DNA of 64,000 nt from Anarhynchus alexandrinus. Lineage: Eukaryota > Chordata > Aves > Charadriiformes > Charadriidae. Position numbers and translations under genes: made by a program. Below are positions 39,970 to 50,570 of this stretch, piece after piece. Positions within the stretch are counted from its first letter, which is position 1. Each line of letters opens with the position of its first letter. The stretch covers positions 230,743 through 294,742 of the forward strand of contig VUYV01000180.1 in NCBI GenBank assembly GCA_008711295.1. The letters run 5' to 3'. The notes below the pieces were generated by a model, which worked only from the letters and a program-made list of their open reading frames with translations, had not been told where the DNA came from and made no database searches.

Positions 39970-40323
39970 ATGCCCCTCCAAACTCCTCAAATTGTTTGGT
40001 ACTATGATAAACCACGGTGGGTTAAGGATAACCCTTTTACTACACAAAAACGTAAAGTGAACGTTAAAGAGGTCCTACATGAGTACAACAGCCCAAAAGA
40101 TGACCTCAGTAAATTTGGAAAGGATACACACGATCAGAGAACCCTCCTGGAAACATCAAGAGCTCTCTCCTTCTTGCATTGTTTTTGCTGGTTTTGCATT
40201 TATTGCTTGTTATACTTTTTGATTTCTCTGATTAATTCACTTCTTAATTCTAGTAAGAAATCTCAAGCTTTGTCAATCATGCCAACATCCCTTGTTAGAA
40301 AGGGTTCCTGGGAATCCCATTAG
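39970..40323 (+). CDS. Unidentified coding-like ORF with a Cys-rich membrane segment
   Basis: A 117-codon ORF from ATG 39970 to TAG 40323 whose composition looks more protein-like than its neighbours. Residues 1-65 are hydrophilic with aromatic and basic clusters (IVWYYDKPRWVKDNPF, QKRKVNVKEVLHEY, DDLSKFGKDTHDQ). Residues about 68-92 form one strongly hydrophobic, Cys-rich stretch (LSFLHCFCWFCIYCLLYFLI) fit for a transmembrane helix. A short polar tail follows. The open frame extends 13 codons upstream to a stop at 39928, and a splice-acceptor-like tract TTTTCCTTTCCTCAAG ends at 39950, so it might be a terminal exon. I do not recognise the family. Possibilities are the tail of a decayed endogenous-virus envelope-type gene, a retrocopy, a small membrane protein exon, or chance. 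It lies 330 bp from a CR1. Length alone is not significant. Confidence 0.3.
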   Translation: MPLQTPQIVWYYDKPRWVKDNPFTTQKRKVNVKEVLHEYNSPKDDLSKFGKDTHDQRTLLETSRALSFLHCFCWFCIYCLLYFLISLINSLLNSSKKSQALSIMPTSLVRKGSWESH

Positions 40324-41709
40324 TATTTCCATGGAAGTTGATGCTTCTAGTATGCTCTCTTCTCCATATTCCTAATACTTACACAATAATTATATAGTTG
40401 TGGTGTGTAACTTTTTTTTTTCTTAAATTATTTGCATAATAACTGGTTTTGATCTCCTTTTATATGTTAGACTTCTTCCTCTCTTTTTTTGCACCCACAG
40501 TTTTCTTGGTTGCTTCTACTTCATCAAGGCCTCTTTTCATTCTGAGAAACCTTAAAATTACTTCTGCTCCCCAAACAAGAATAACCTCTAACAAGAAATC
40601 ACAGTAAACCTATATTTCTCTTAAAAGAGACAAACGTCTTGTCTCATAACCTAATCAGGTGCACCACTTTAACACTCCAAGTCCCCAACACGTTAAGCAC
40701 AGAAATCAGTAATTTTAAGACGCCCACATATATGTAACACCACCTCACAAGAGACTGCACATAACTCATAAAGCACTGCACAATACCTGGAAATAGGCCC
40801 CAAAAAAGGGGTAAAGGGGGACATCTGATTAAACGAGGGCCAAAACTTCCAGTTAAAGAAACAACAAGCAAAGAAAACCCAAACCCTGCAAATTATCCTC
40901 TTTCAAGTCTAGAATTTTAAGATACATGCCGTATCTGCGAGACCTCAGCACTTCAATGCATGTTTCCACTTAAAAAATTGCCTTCCCTCAAAAGAATAAA
41001 ATAAGTTACAGTAAATCTTTAGAAATGCCATTTCTTTTCTCACAAAAGAACAGAAAATACTTCTGGGGCAGCATGAGAAGTAGGCTATGTTTTCTCAGCT
41101 CTGTGGCTACAGTGGTATTTTTATCTAACAGGAGACAGAAGCGTATGGGTAAAGAATTATTTTAAAATATCTTAGCATTTGTATCCTGCTAGAAATTTAA
41201 AGTGTTAATGATCCCATAAAAAGAAGCAAACCCGTTGAGTTATTTACCTGCGAAATCTTAATGTGACTCTGGCAGCCTTCTCCTACAGATGGCTGAGAAA
41301 CACAGTGCAGGACCCAACTATCAAACTCAGAACTCCTGACAGAATCTCAAAGTGCAATTACGTGGGCCAACCCCATGCTAAAATCACACTTGTGGTATAC
41401 GACATCCTTTACATACAGTTATAGGAAGCTCAGGAGGGTGACCTCTCTCTCGTAGATCACATTTACAGCCTCACAGACTATTCAAAACATAACAAAACAT
41501 AAACGCAAGCAGACCCCAGGCAGGTTAAATCCTAGTCTGCCTGAAAGATGGCAAATACATTGAGAGAGAAAGAATAAACAAAACAAAATTAAAGTAGGGT
41601 CATACTCCAAAATTACTTAGCTTAATAAAAAGTAGATTGCATGTACATAAAGCCAATGAAATAAAGAGATTACGTATTCTCCTCTCCAGTATTTGCTTCA
41701 TCCTCTTGC

Positions 41710-42130
41710 TTTCATAGACTAACACCATTAGTCCATTAATAGGGACTGTCTTCTTATATGTCTACACGACTCCTAGTACAAAGAGGCCTCAGTGTCCAAC
41801 TGGAACCTCTATGTGCTCTAGTAATACAAATAAAAAAGGTTAATAGTAATTAGAAAAGACAAGGATTCCAGAGGGACCTCACAGATTCTTAATTAGGGAC
41901 TGGGGCTCCACGGTGGAATCCAAAGAGAGAAGTGGAAGGTAATACACAGAGCAGCAACAGTTTAAACCACTTCTTCGTGGTTCGGGGACAGGTTCTGATT
42001 AAGATTTAATCTCTCAGGGAGTAGTTCTAGAAACCACAGATAGTACAATGAGGACATTTATGTGACACACTGCAGCTATCAAGGAGTGAAGTAAGTCTTC
42101 TGCCATCCAGAAAAGATGGAGAACAACGTG
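41710..42130 (+). mobile_element. Ancient LINE/SINE-like relic
   Basis: The block at 41740-41835 (AGGGACTGTCTTCTTATATG, then CTCCTAGTACAAAGAGGC, then CTAGTAATACAAATAA) resembles the conserved 3' tail shared by old CR1/L3-type elements and SINEs of reptiles. The following sequence to about 42130 (for example GAAGTGGAAGGTAATACACA near 41929) resembles a decayed CR1 reverse-transcriptase region. The identification is from remembered consensus shape only, and the ends are uncertain. Confidence 0.35.
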
Positions 42131-43227
42131 TGATACAAATAGATGGTACATAGCTAAATGCTACATCCGTTTTGATCAGTTTAAGTCTAAGATTTTAATC
42201 AACAACAACAAATGCATAAAAAAGGGCAAAGAGGAGACAAGCAGCATCGAGGAAAAGTATGATGGGGCGGTCTCAGAAAAAATGAAAAGTCTACCATTAG
42301 TTCATTCGGACAGGGAAAGTATATGAAGAAAATAAGCAAGGAATGTATAAAATAATGAGTTTAAAAGAAAAAAAAAAGAGTCTTTTGATTGCAATGAGTA
42401 AGCACAAGAAATTAATAAAAAATAGGAGACATCTTCAGCTGTATCTATAGAAAACTAGCTGTTTACTTGCATTTATCTGCTGAACAAGTTGACAAAATGG
42501 GTCAAAGGAAGAGAGGTGTATGAGCTCTTTAAACATAAACTGGAACCTACCAGGAGAGCAACAGGAAGAGACTGAATGACAGCAGGGTTACTACAGATAA
42601 GTTAAAAAAAAATAAAAATCAATCATTTATCTAGCACGACATATAGTATGTACAACATGGTTTACTATGTAAGAAGACTATCTCAGTCACTAGAAAGCAG
42701 AAACTAGTAGAGAACATAACAGGTTGCTGAAAACTAGTAGGCATGTCCAGCAGAGACTTAAAAATGTCCTGTTCATGAGTACAGCTGCCCAACCCTGAAG
42801 TTCAAAGGCCCTCAAGCAAAGCCCTCAAGTAGGGATACTGGGGAAAATCCCGTAAAGAGTCAACCCGCACTGTGAAGAGCATCGCAGAAGAATGCAGTCC
42901 CGACAGGAGGTGCTGGAGGGACAGGGTGTGACAGAGGACAGCACCCTCGTCCAATGTGCTGGATCATTTTTCCCGCACCCTGTTCATCCTGCCCAGAGCC
43001 TTTTACAACATATCCGCCTCACACCAGGAAACAGTTTTCTCCCCATATTTCAGAACACCTTGTACACACAGAGCATTACTGCAATCTAATCAGGAAAAAT
43101 ACTATAAATGAACAATGCAGCAAAGCTAATGAAAGAGTCCTATTGATCACACTTGGTCCCACAGCAGCTGTGTTTTGCGTCCAGCCCCTCTAGGTGGCTA
43201 AGGCACAACATCAAGGGCAACTGATCT

Positions 43228-43345
43228 TCCAACAGAGCACGGTGGCACAGAGGCTAAAACCTCCTGCGCAAGTGCTGCAGGCTGGGGTTTGTCACCAGGG
43301 TTTGTGTTCAGAGATAAAAATGAGATAAAAAAAAAAATAATGAGG
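43228..43345 (+). mobile_element. Possible tRNA-derived SINE fragment
   Basis: A box-A-like GTGGCACAGAGGC (43241-43253) is followed about 40 nt later by a box-B-like GGGTTTGTCACCAGG and then an A-rich stretch with ATAAAAATGAGATAAAAAAAAA. This spacing and order suit a tRNA-derived SINE. Box B deviates from the GGTTCGANTCC consensus, and no stable cloverleaf is evident, so it is not a functional tRNA gene. The family is not recognised. Confidence 0.3.
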
Positions 43346-44909
43346 AGGAAGCCAGGCCACTCTCACACCAACCTGGGCTGTGAAGCTGCAGGTGATTCAC
43401 TGTCCAGCAAATCCACAACTCCTGCAGGTTCCCTTCCTCCCCACAGCTCCCAGCTGTGTTGCCTCCTGCCTGCTCCTGCATCCCTGCCCAGCAGGGCTCA
43501 TCACTTGGGGCATTCACGTTTCCTGCTCTGTCCTCTGTCCCAGAGCATCCACCCAGGATGGAGAAGAAAGAGTGGCGTCACAGGAGCATCCTCCATAGCT
43601 ACATGGGAGGACATAGTCTGCTTCTTGAGGAAGCATCCACTGCTAGGGACCAATGGCGGATGCGGCGCCCCCCCCCCATAATCAGTGATCAGAGCTGGGC
43701 TCAGGGGACTGCGGATGGAGCCCCACACTCCTCCCAGGACAGCAGGAGTCACAGCTGCACTTTAAAGGGTCGCATCTTCCACGTCCCTAAGTGAGAAGCA
43801 CTCTGCAGTTCAGTCCAACCACTTCATGGATCGCACATCTTGCTGGTGGTGTTAGGTGATGTTAGCAGGATGATATAATTAAACTAAAAACATGGAACAG
43901 GATTCTCAGCAAAGCACAGTTTTGTTTTAAAATTGGGTGTCTTGATGGAGCACCAGACCGTACCACGATACTGTTTCTGCAGTACTGTAGCTCTTTCATA
44001 CTGACTTTTCTCAACCTATAAAACCTGATGCCCACAAACTTTTCAATAATAAGCCATGCAGCAGTTACCATGTGCTAGACACCTGTATTTTGGCATGAGG
44101 AAACCCATGGTCTTAAAATGCAGCAGCACGCGGTCAGACAGTAAGAGCTACATCCAGTAAAAGACTGAAGCTCTTACAAGCCATGCACTAAGGTGCCCAA
44201 ATTTTAGATTTCCAGCCTTCACACAAGAATTCACCTAGGCTCTGCACACAGCACAAAGGGGAAGGCAGGTGCCTTAAAATATGCCCTAAAATTCTTCTAT
44301 GCTGAGGACAGCCAGCCTTCAAGTTAACCAAGAGCTAAGACACAGCAGAAGGCAAAAGCAAGAGTGCACCTACGTTCTTGACCGCATCCAGGACTTTTAA
44401 CACAGTAAGCTTCCAACTGCTTAGCATCCCAAACTCCAGTCATCTCCCGGACTTACAAAAGTCCTTTGAGTGTCCTTTGGAAGAACTCAGCAGTGCATCT
44501 TCCCTGAGAAATGACAGGTGCCCACTTTTTATGAAATAATTTAGCATGGAGGTTCCCAAAGCTCTTGCCCTTGGACACCACTACTAGTGACAGCCACAGC
44601 AGCAGCTCTTAGATCCCACTGCCTCGCTCCATAGCCAGCAGCATGGCCAACCCCACATCTTACACTCCTCTGCTGCACACCCTACCTTGCCATACCAGTC
44701 CCTGTACTCCATCCTTCCATCTGTCCCACCTCAAGACCACACAATACCACCTTCCAAACCAGCAACTCCAATCCCACATTTAGCCCTATTCTTCTACCAT
44801 ACAACCTTATCCCACCACCCTTCCCTTTACTGTCCAACTGGCCATACTGACTCATCAGCCACAGCTCCATGCTCCCTCAACTTCCACCCTACTATGGCAC
44901 CTGGAATCC

Positions 44910-46035
44910 CAAGGTAGGTTGACCATGTCTGGAAGCCAGGTGCCCACCAAGCCACTCTATCACTCCCGTCCTCAGCAGGAAAGGGGAGATAAAATATAAC
45001 AAAAGGCTTGTGGGTCAAGATAAGGACAAGGAGATCACTCAGCAATTACCGTCACGGGGAAAACAGACTCGACTTGGGGAAATTAATTTAATTTATTGCC
45101 AATCAAATCAGAGTAGGGTAATGAGAAATAAAACCGAATCTTAAAACACCTTCCCTCCACCGCTCCCTTCTTCCTGGGCTCAACTTCACTCCCGATTTCT
45201 CTACCTCCTCCCCCTGACCAGCACAGGGGGACAGGGAATGGGGTTGTGGTCAGTTCCTCAGATGTTGTCTCTGCCATTCCTTCCTCTTCGGGGGGAGGAC
45301 TCCTCACACTCTCCCCCTGCTCCAGCATGGGGTCCCTCCCATGGGACACAGTCCTCCACAAGCTTCTCCAACGTGAGTCCTTCCCACAGGCTGCAGTTCT
45401 TCATAAATTGCTCCAACATGAGTCCTTCCACGAGTGCAGTCCTTCGAAATGGACTGCTCCAGCATGGGTCCCCCACAGGATCACAAGTCCTGCCAGCAAA
45501 CCTGCTCCAGTGTGGGCTGCTCTCCACAGGTCCTGCCAGGAGCCTGCCCCAGCGTGGGCTTCCCACGGGGTCACAGCCTCCTTCAGGCATCCACGTGCTC
45601 CAGCGTGGAGTCCTCTGCGGGCTGCAGGTGAATATCTGCTCCACCATTAACCTCCATGGGCTCCATGGGGGCAACCTGCATCACCATGGTCTTCACCACA
45701 AAGCTTCAGGAGAATCTCTGCTCCAGCACCTGGAGCATCTCCTCCCTCCCCTTCTTCACTGACCTTGGTGTCTGCAGAGTTGTTTCTCTCGCATATTCTC
45801 ACTCCTCTCTCCCAGCTGCTGTTGCACAGCAGGCTTTCCTCCCCCTTCTTAAATCTGTTATCCCAGAGGTGCTACCGCCATCACTGATGGGCTCGACCTT
45901 GGCCAGCAGCAGGTCTGCCTTGGAGCCGGATGGCACGGGCTCTGTCAGACATAAGGGAAACTTCTAGCAGCTTCTCACAGAAGCCACCCCTGTAACTTCC
46001 CCGCTACCAAAATCTTGCCATGCAAACCCAGTACA
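44910..46035 (-). mobile_element. Solo LTR of an avian ERVL-type endogenous retrovirus
   Basis: The roughly 1.1-kb unit matches a long LTR common in bird genomes, antisense on the plus strand. Its 5' end on the minus strand is TGTACTGGGTTTGCATGGCA (46035-46016). A polyadenylation-like GGCAATAAAT on the minus strand lies near 45095-45104, upstream of the 'GTCGAGTCTGTTTTCCC' block at 45073-45057. The other end is near 44910, where the terminal CA is mutated. Between 45320 and about 45630 it contains seven copies of a motif close to CTCCAGCATGGGTCC with 42-51 bp spacing. No gag, pol or env sequence adjoins either side, so it is a solo LTR or an isolated fragment. I could not confirm a target-site duplication. 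The overlapping ORFs of up to 174 codons are by-products of the tandem repeat, not genes. Confidence 0.88.
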
Positions 46036-46689
46036 AACCAGGAGCACTTTGGTTGACTGAAGACTCCTCCAGCTCTTTGAGTTCTGCCCCTGCACGTGTT
46101 CAGAAATGCGCGTGTGCTTGACCAGCCTTCATTAATAGTGACCTACATTCAAGCACACTGATGGTCTGCTTTAGCTGCTTCAGTCCCTTATTGGAAATAG
46201 CCCTCAAAAACAAAGTTCAGCGAAGTTTGCAAAGGAAATTTACAGTTTGGTTAAGATGCCAGCCAGGTCTGTGGCAGCCTTGATAAACTGGTTCTTTGAG
46301 TCTTACACAACAACCACAGCCACTTTTTTCCTTTAATCTGCCCTGTGAAAATGGTTCTGTAAAACTGATACAGCTGTTTCAGCTCATCTTTTCAGATTTG
46401 CACCTGTATTAAACAATATTCAGGAAAACAGTATGTTCTTTGCAGTGGAAGTACTGCACTTTTGTTGCTTCCCTTGGAGCCTGATCAAATCCGCATCAAA
46501 GCCTATAAACTGACTCCCAGGAGGTGGGTATTTGACCAAGCCCTAAGACACAAACACAGTAAGTTAAGGACACCAGGACATTCCAGACACTGCTTTTGCT
46601 TTCTCAAGTTTCCATTTGTCACCAAGCCCATGCAGTATTACCAGCCTCACGCTGTGGCGCTCCAGGGAGCGCCAGCATTAGGTCCCTGC

Positions 46690-47560
46690 AGGAAGACGTG
46701 TATTTCCCTGAAGTCAATGAGTGGAAAAAGCCCGACGAAGTGCGGGCTGCGCTCGGGCGAGAACCTACCTAAAGCGGTATTTGGGGAGCTCCATTCGCTG
46801 GCGATCCCCTGCGAAGGGAGGCGGGTGGGCAGGGATTTCGCACCCCTTCTGAGGCACAGCCCGCAGCCTTTCCCGCCCAGCATCGCCGCCGTGATGCAGC
46901 GCGAGCTCAGGCTTCAGGAGTCCAATCACTCAGGGTTTGTTTACACTGGGAGAGCTCTGCTGCTAGATATGCTGGCATCGCTCCTCGCTGTGGATGTAAC
47001 ATATGCCAGAGAGGGAATTCCTCTGCCAGTCTAACGGTACCGCTTCCCCCAGTGACATTAACGAAGCCAACAAAAGCACTTCTCTGTCAGCACAGCTGCA
47101 CCGTCAGGGGGAGGTATATGATTTTTACTGCTTTTTCACACTCTCTGTGTGTGAAAATATTCCGTAGGACTACCAAAGCCCTACAATGGAGACCTTCCCC
47201 CTGGGCAGGCTGCCAACACCGCCCGACGGCGCTCGCTGCGGAGCAGGAAAATGGAGACCTGAACGAAATGCTCTTAGACTCGAGCGGCGTTTCACGGGCC
47301 GAAAGGGGACACTGCCCACCGGGTGCCGAAGGTCCACGGTGAAGAGCGCTGCAACGGGAACCTCTTGCAGATGAGGCCGGCCACCCCTCTCCTCGACTCT
47401 GCAGTACCAGTGGTGAGTGATGGCAGCAGCCGCATTACCCCGAGAGATGTGGAGAGGAGGTAGGTGGCTTTGCTCCAGGCAGCGAAGTCGGGGAGAGCGC
47501 GGGAGTGTCACACCGGCTGAGGATCAGGGAGTAAAGCGCAGCCAGCCAAGGTGCAAGACT
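46690..47560. promoter_or_regulatory. Moderately CpG-rich unique block
   Basis: The density of CG dinucleotides is well above the surrounding intron (for example GACGAAGTGCGGGCTGCGCT at 46733-46752, and CGCCCGACGGCGCTCGCTGC near 47220). There is a 190-codon plus-strand ORF (46462-47034) with no recognised domain. It could be an orphan CpG island or enhancer. No promoter motif is decisive. Confidence 0.3.
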
Positions 47561-49229
47561 GACGCCGCTTCCATTCTGCCAGCTCGCAGTGTTTTTGCAA
47601 GCCCTGTCACGCTTGAAATGTTTTAAGGTTCCAGCTCTTCAAATCACAGCCACTGGGTAACGACTAATTAAAACTGTTATTTAAGAACGATGTATATTGA
47701 ATTCTCCTCAGTGGTTCAAAGCCAGATTTTAAGCACGTATATGTGTGCATATTCATGTATCAATACACTTATATACATATATAATTTGTAAACTTCAATT
47801 CAGGCTTCCAGTTTTTCTAAGGCTTGAATTTACAATCTTAAACATTTTCAGCTGAACGATGCAGTGCCCTTGGCCACTAGCACGCAGTACTAACCAGAGG
47901 GAGCGTGCTGCTGGCGTCCCCACAGCTCTTCCTTTTCCCCACACAGATGCAGAGTTCGGAGGACGGGCTGGGTAGCAGCAGGGCACCTGAGGGCTAAGGA
48001 ATTGCCTTTTCTGTTTTCCATATTACGTACAGACATAGAAAGAACATATCTAGAAACTGCGGAAAGGGCATTAACGAGAGTAAGACCAGCAAAACTACAC
48101 TATCTTTCCGTATTTTCTCACAAAAACAATTTAATCGCCAACAACCTCCTTAATTTCCCCCCTCTTTGCAGGGTCTGGCACGCCTTTATTTAATTCAGTC
48201 TGGACCCTTATGCATTAACACGGTCTGATTTTCAAGGAAAAAGACAGCAAACACAGACACAAGTTCTCTGCTTGCCCAGCGCACACGGGCAGACCGTGTT
48301 TCTCTGGATAACATCCCAGCCACCAGAATTACAGAGCCAGCGCATAGATGGGAAAAGCATGGGCGTTCTCCTTCAGCACATCGTGCACCCCTGCTCTCAC
48401 ACGGAGTAACGTGGCAAATGACAACACGGCCAACGACAACTCCCTAACAGGACCGAACAATCCCATATGAAGCTCACAGCAACACTTATGAGAATAGCAC
48501 GTATTCAGGAAAAAGGCACTTTTAATGACTCCGCTTGGGATAACTTTCCCCCACCGCTTGGCTCACCCTCGCAGTGCTTCCACCCTGGAGCAACAGCATC
48601 CGCACGCACACACGCCGGTGCTCCACGGCAGACGCAGCTGCCCAGCATGGATTACTCTTGCCAGAAGCACAGTAATCTCCTTGGGAGGCTCTACACAAGG
48701 ACTATTGCCAGGGGGAAAGAGCACATGCACATTAAAATGCAGATTTTGCTTCCTGCCTCCCAGGTCCAGTCCTACGACGACCTTCTGCTGCTGCCATAAT
48801 ACCAGCGTCTGCAATACCTTCCCGACGGATTTCAGTGAGCAAAGGTAGGAAGAGTCCTTCAGTTCCACCAGGTAGACCCTGTTAGTCCCCACAGAGCCAT
48901 CCTGCCAGAAGAATTTCCCAAATTCAGATTGCTCAGGGGCAACCAGCACCTGGCAACTGCTACCTTAGGAGTAACCCCTGCACCACTGGTGGGATGCTCA
49001 CCACCGTTCCTGAGCTCTGCTTGGGCTCCACAGTCAGCTCACAGCCAGCGTTGCACCCTCTGCAAAGGTATTGGGCTATAAAAATCACCGCTTGCTATTA
49101 CCTCTGGCTCCCCAACACCTTCCCTTCCTTCTTCCTTCACAACACTTGGAATACCACATTCAGGTCACACCTTGTCACAACAGGACAGAAGTATTTGGCC
49201 CTGATACATCCGTGTGAAATCAGGGACAA

Positions 49230-50455
49230 GGGAACATAAATCTCCCTTTGCCAGAGCCAAAGGTGCTCACAGCCATCGCGAGGACAAAGCTGGCGAGACG
49301 GCTGCCACACGGGGCAGCCCGAACCCTCCTTTCGGGGACTCTGACTCTTCAGCAGTGCTTGCGCTCATACACAGCGATTCATTTGCCCCGTGGATCACAA
49401 AGAGTTAATTTCTTGCTAAATGACAATTCAGGACACCTGGTTTAGCCACAGACCTCCATCATTAAAAAGAGAATACTAATAGATGAGGTATTTAGGGAAA
49501 GATCCTAATCTTTGCTGCCATCAGTCCTGATTCTATCCCAATTAATAACCGAATTAATGTCCACACCAGTGCCCAACCCTCCACAGCGGAAGAACGAAGC
49601 TTCCTTCCAGCCGCGCACCGAATCTCAGCCCGGACGGAGCAAGCTGTATTTCTTTTCCTGTGGCCGGCCCTCCCTCCAGCTCCTTTCGCCCCTCGTCGCC
49701 GGCGATGCGGGAGCAGCCAGGGGAAGCGGCTGCGTTTCGGATCAGCCTCCCCAGGCACGTTTAATCCCACTCTCACTCGGTGGAAGGGCTGGGGATGGTC
49801 CATTGGACGGAGGGAGGTGGGGGGGAGACCAAGGCATGGAGACCCAGCCGCACACCCAGCACGCTTCCCCGGCCCCCGGCTTCAAAGCGTTGAACCAGCT
49901 GCTCTCGCCCCCTCCGGGAGCCCCTGATGGGAGGTGGTGGGGGGGGACATGAACCAATGGGGACAACCACAGGGTGCCAAATGGCTGCTGCATTGCATCC
50001 CCCGATACGTCTTCCCTCTTTTCCCTGAACGGAACAAGGCTGTCCTCCAAATGACGCTTTCTGCCGAACAGCTGACCAAAAATGAAAGTACAAACAGAAC
50101 TTAATGGAGCGCGAAGCCTCCTACGACAAGGAAAATTCCCGCTCCAGTTCCGATCTCTGTTTACAACGTCAAAAGTGGGTCAAACTGGTCTGCGATGGAG
50201 GAATCTGCCTGGAAAATGATCTCTGCGAGGAAAAGCATCTAAGCGGCAGACAACTGCACTGCAACGCTTCCACGGGGACCCTCTCCCCTGCCATCCAAGT
50301 AACTCAATTTTACAGCAGCGAGGTTGAAACCCTGCCACTTGAAATCACCGCTTTTCATTCAAACGACCTGAACTGGGCAAATCCCCTATCCTTTAGGGCA
50401 GCTCAGCTGACCAGCGCATTGCAGTACAGACCTCTGTGCTTTAAGAAATGAAGAC
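49230..50455. other. GC-moderate unique region with a 115-codon ORF
   Basis: CpG-containing unique sequence, richest at 49590-49760 (CGGCCCTCC, CGTCGCCGGCGATGCGGG) and 49900-50030. At 50104-50451 (+) lies an open frame starting MEREASYDKENSRSSSDLCL with balanced amino-acid composition and no recognised domain, followed downstream by poly-T and poly-A runs (50519-50570). It may be part of a non-coding transcript or chance. Confidence 0.25.
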
Positions 50456-50518
50456 ATGGCCAGGTTTGGTCAAGGTTGGGTGAAGCTGTTGTGTTCTCTG
50501 TTGGGTTTGTTGTTGTGG

Positions 50519-50570
50519 GTTTTTTTTTTTTGTTTGCCCCCCCCTTTTTTTTTTTTTTTTTTAAAAAAAA
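50519..50570. repeat. T/C/A homopolymer cluster
   Basis: A T run, TGTTTG, a C run, a T run of about 18 and an A run follow each other. This is low-complexity sequence with no other content. Confidence 0.9.

Noticed and set aside
45238..45762. 174-, 138- and 134-codon overlapping ORFs
   Set aside because: All lie in the tandem repeat of the ERVL-type LTR and are open in several frames because of the repeat, not because of coding selection.
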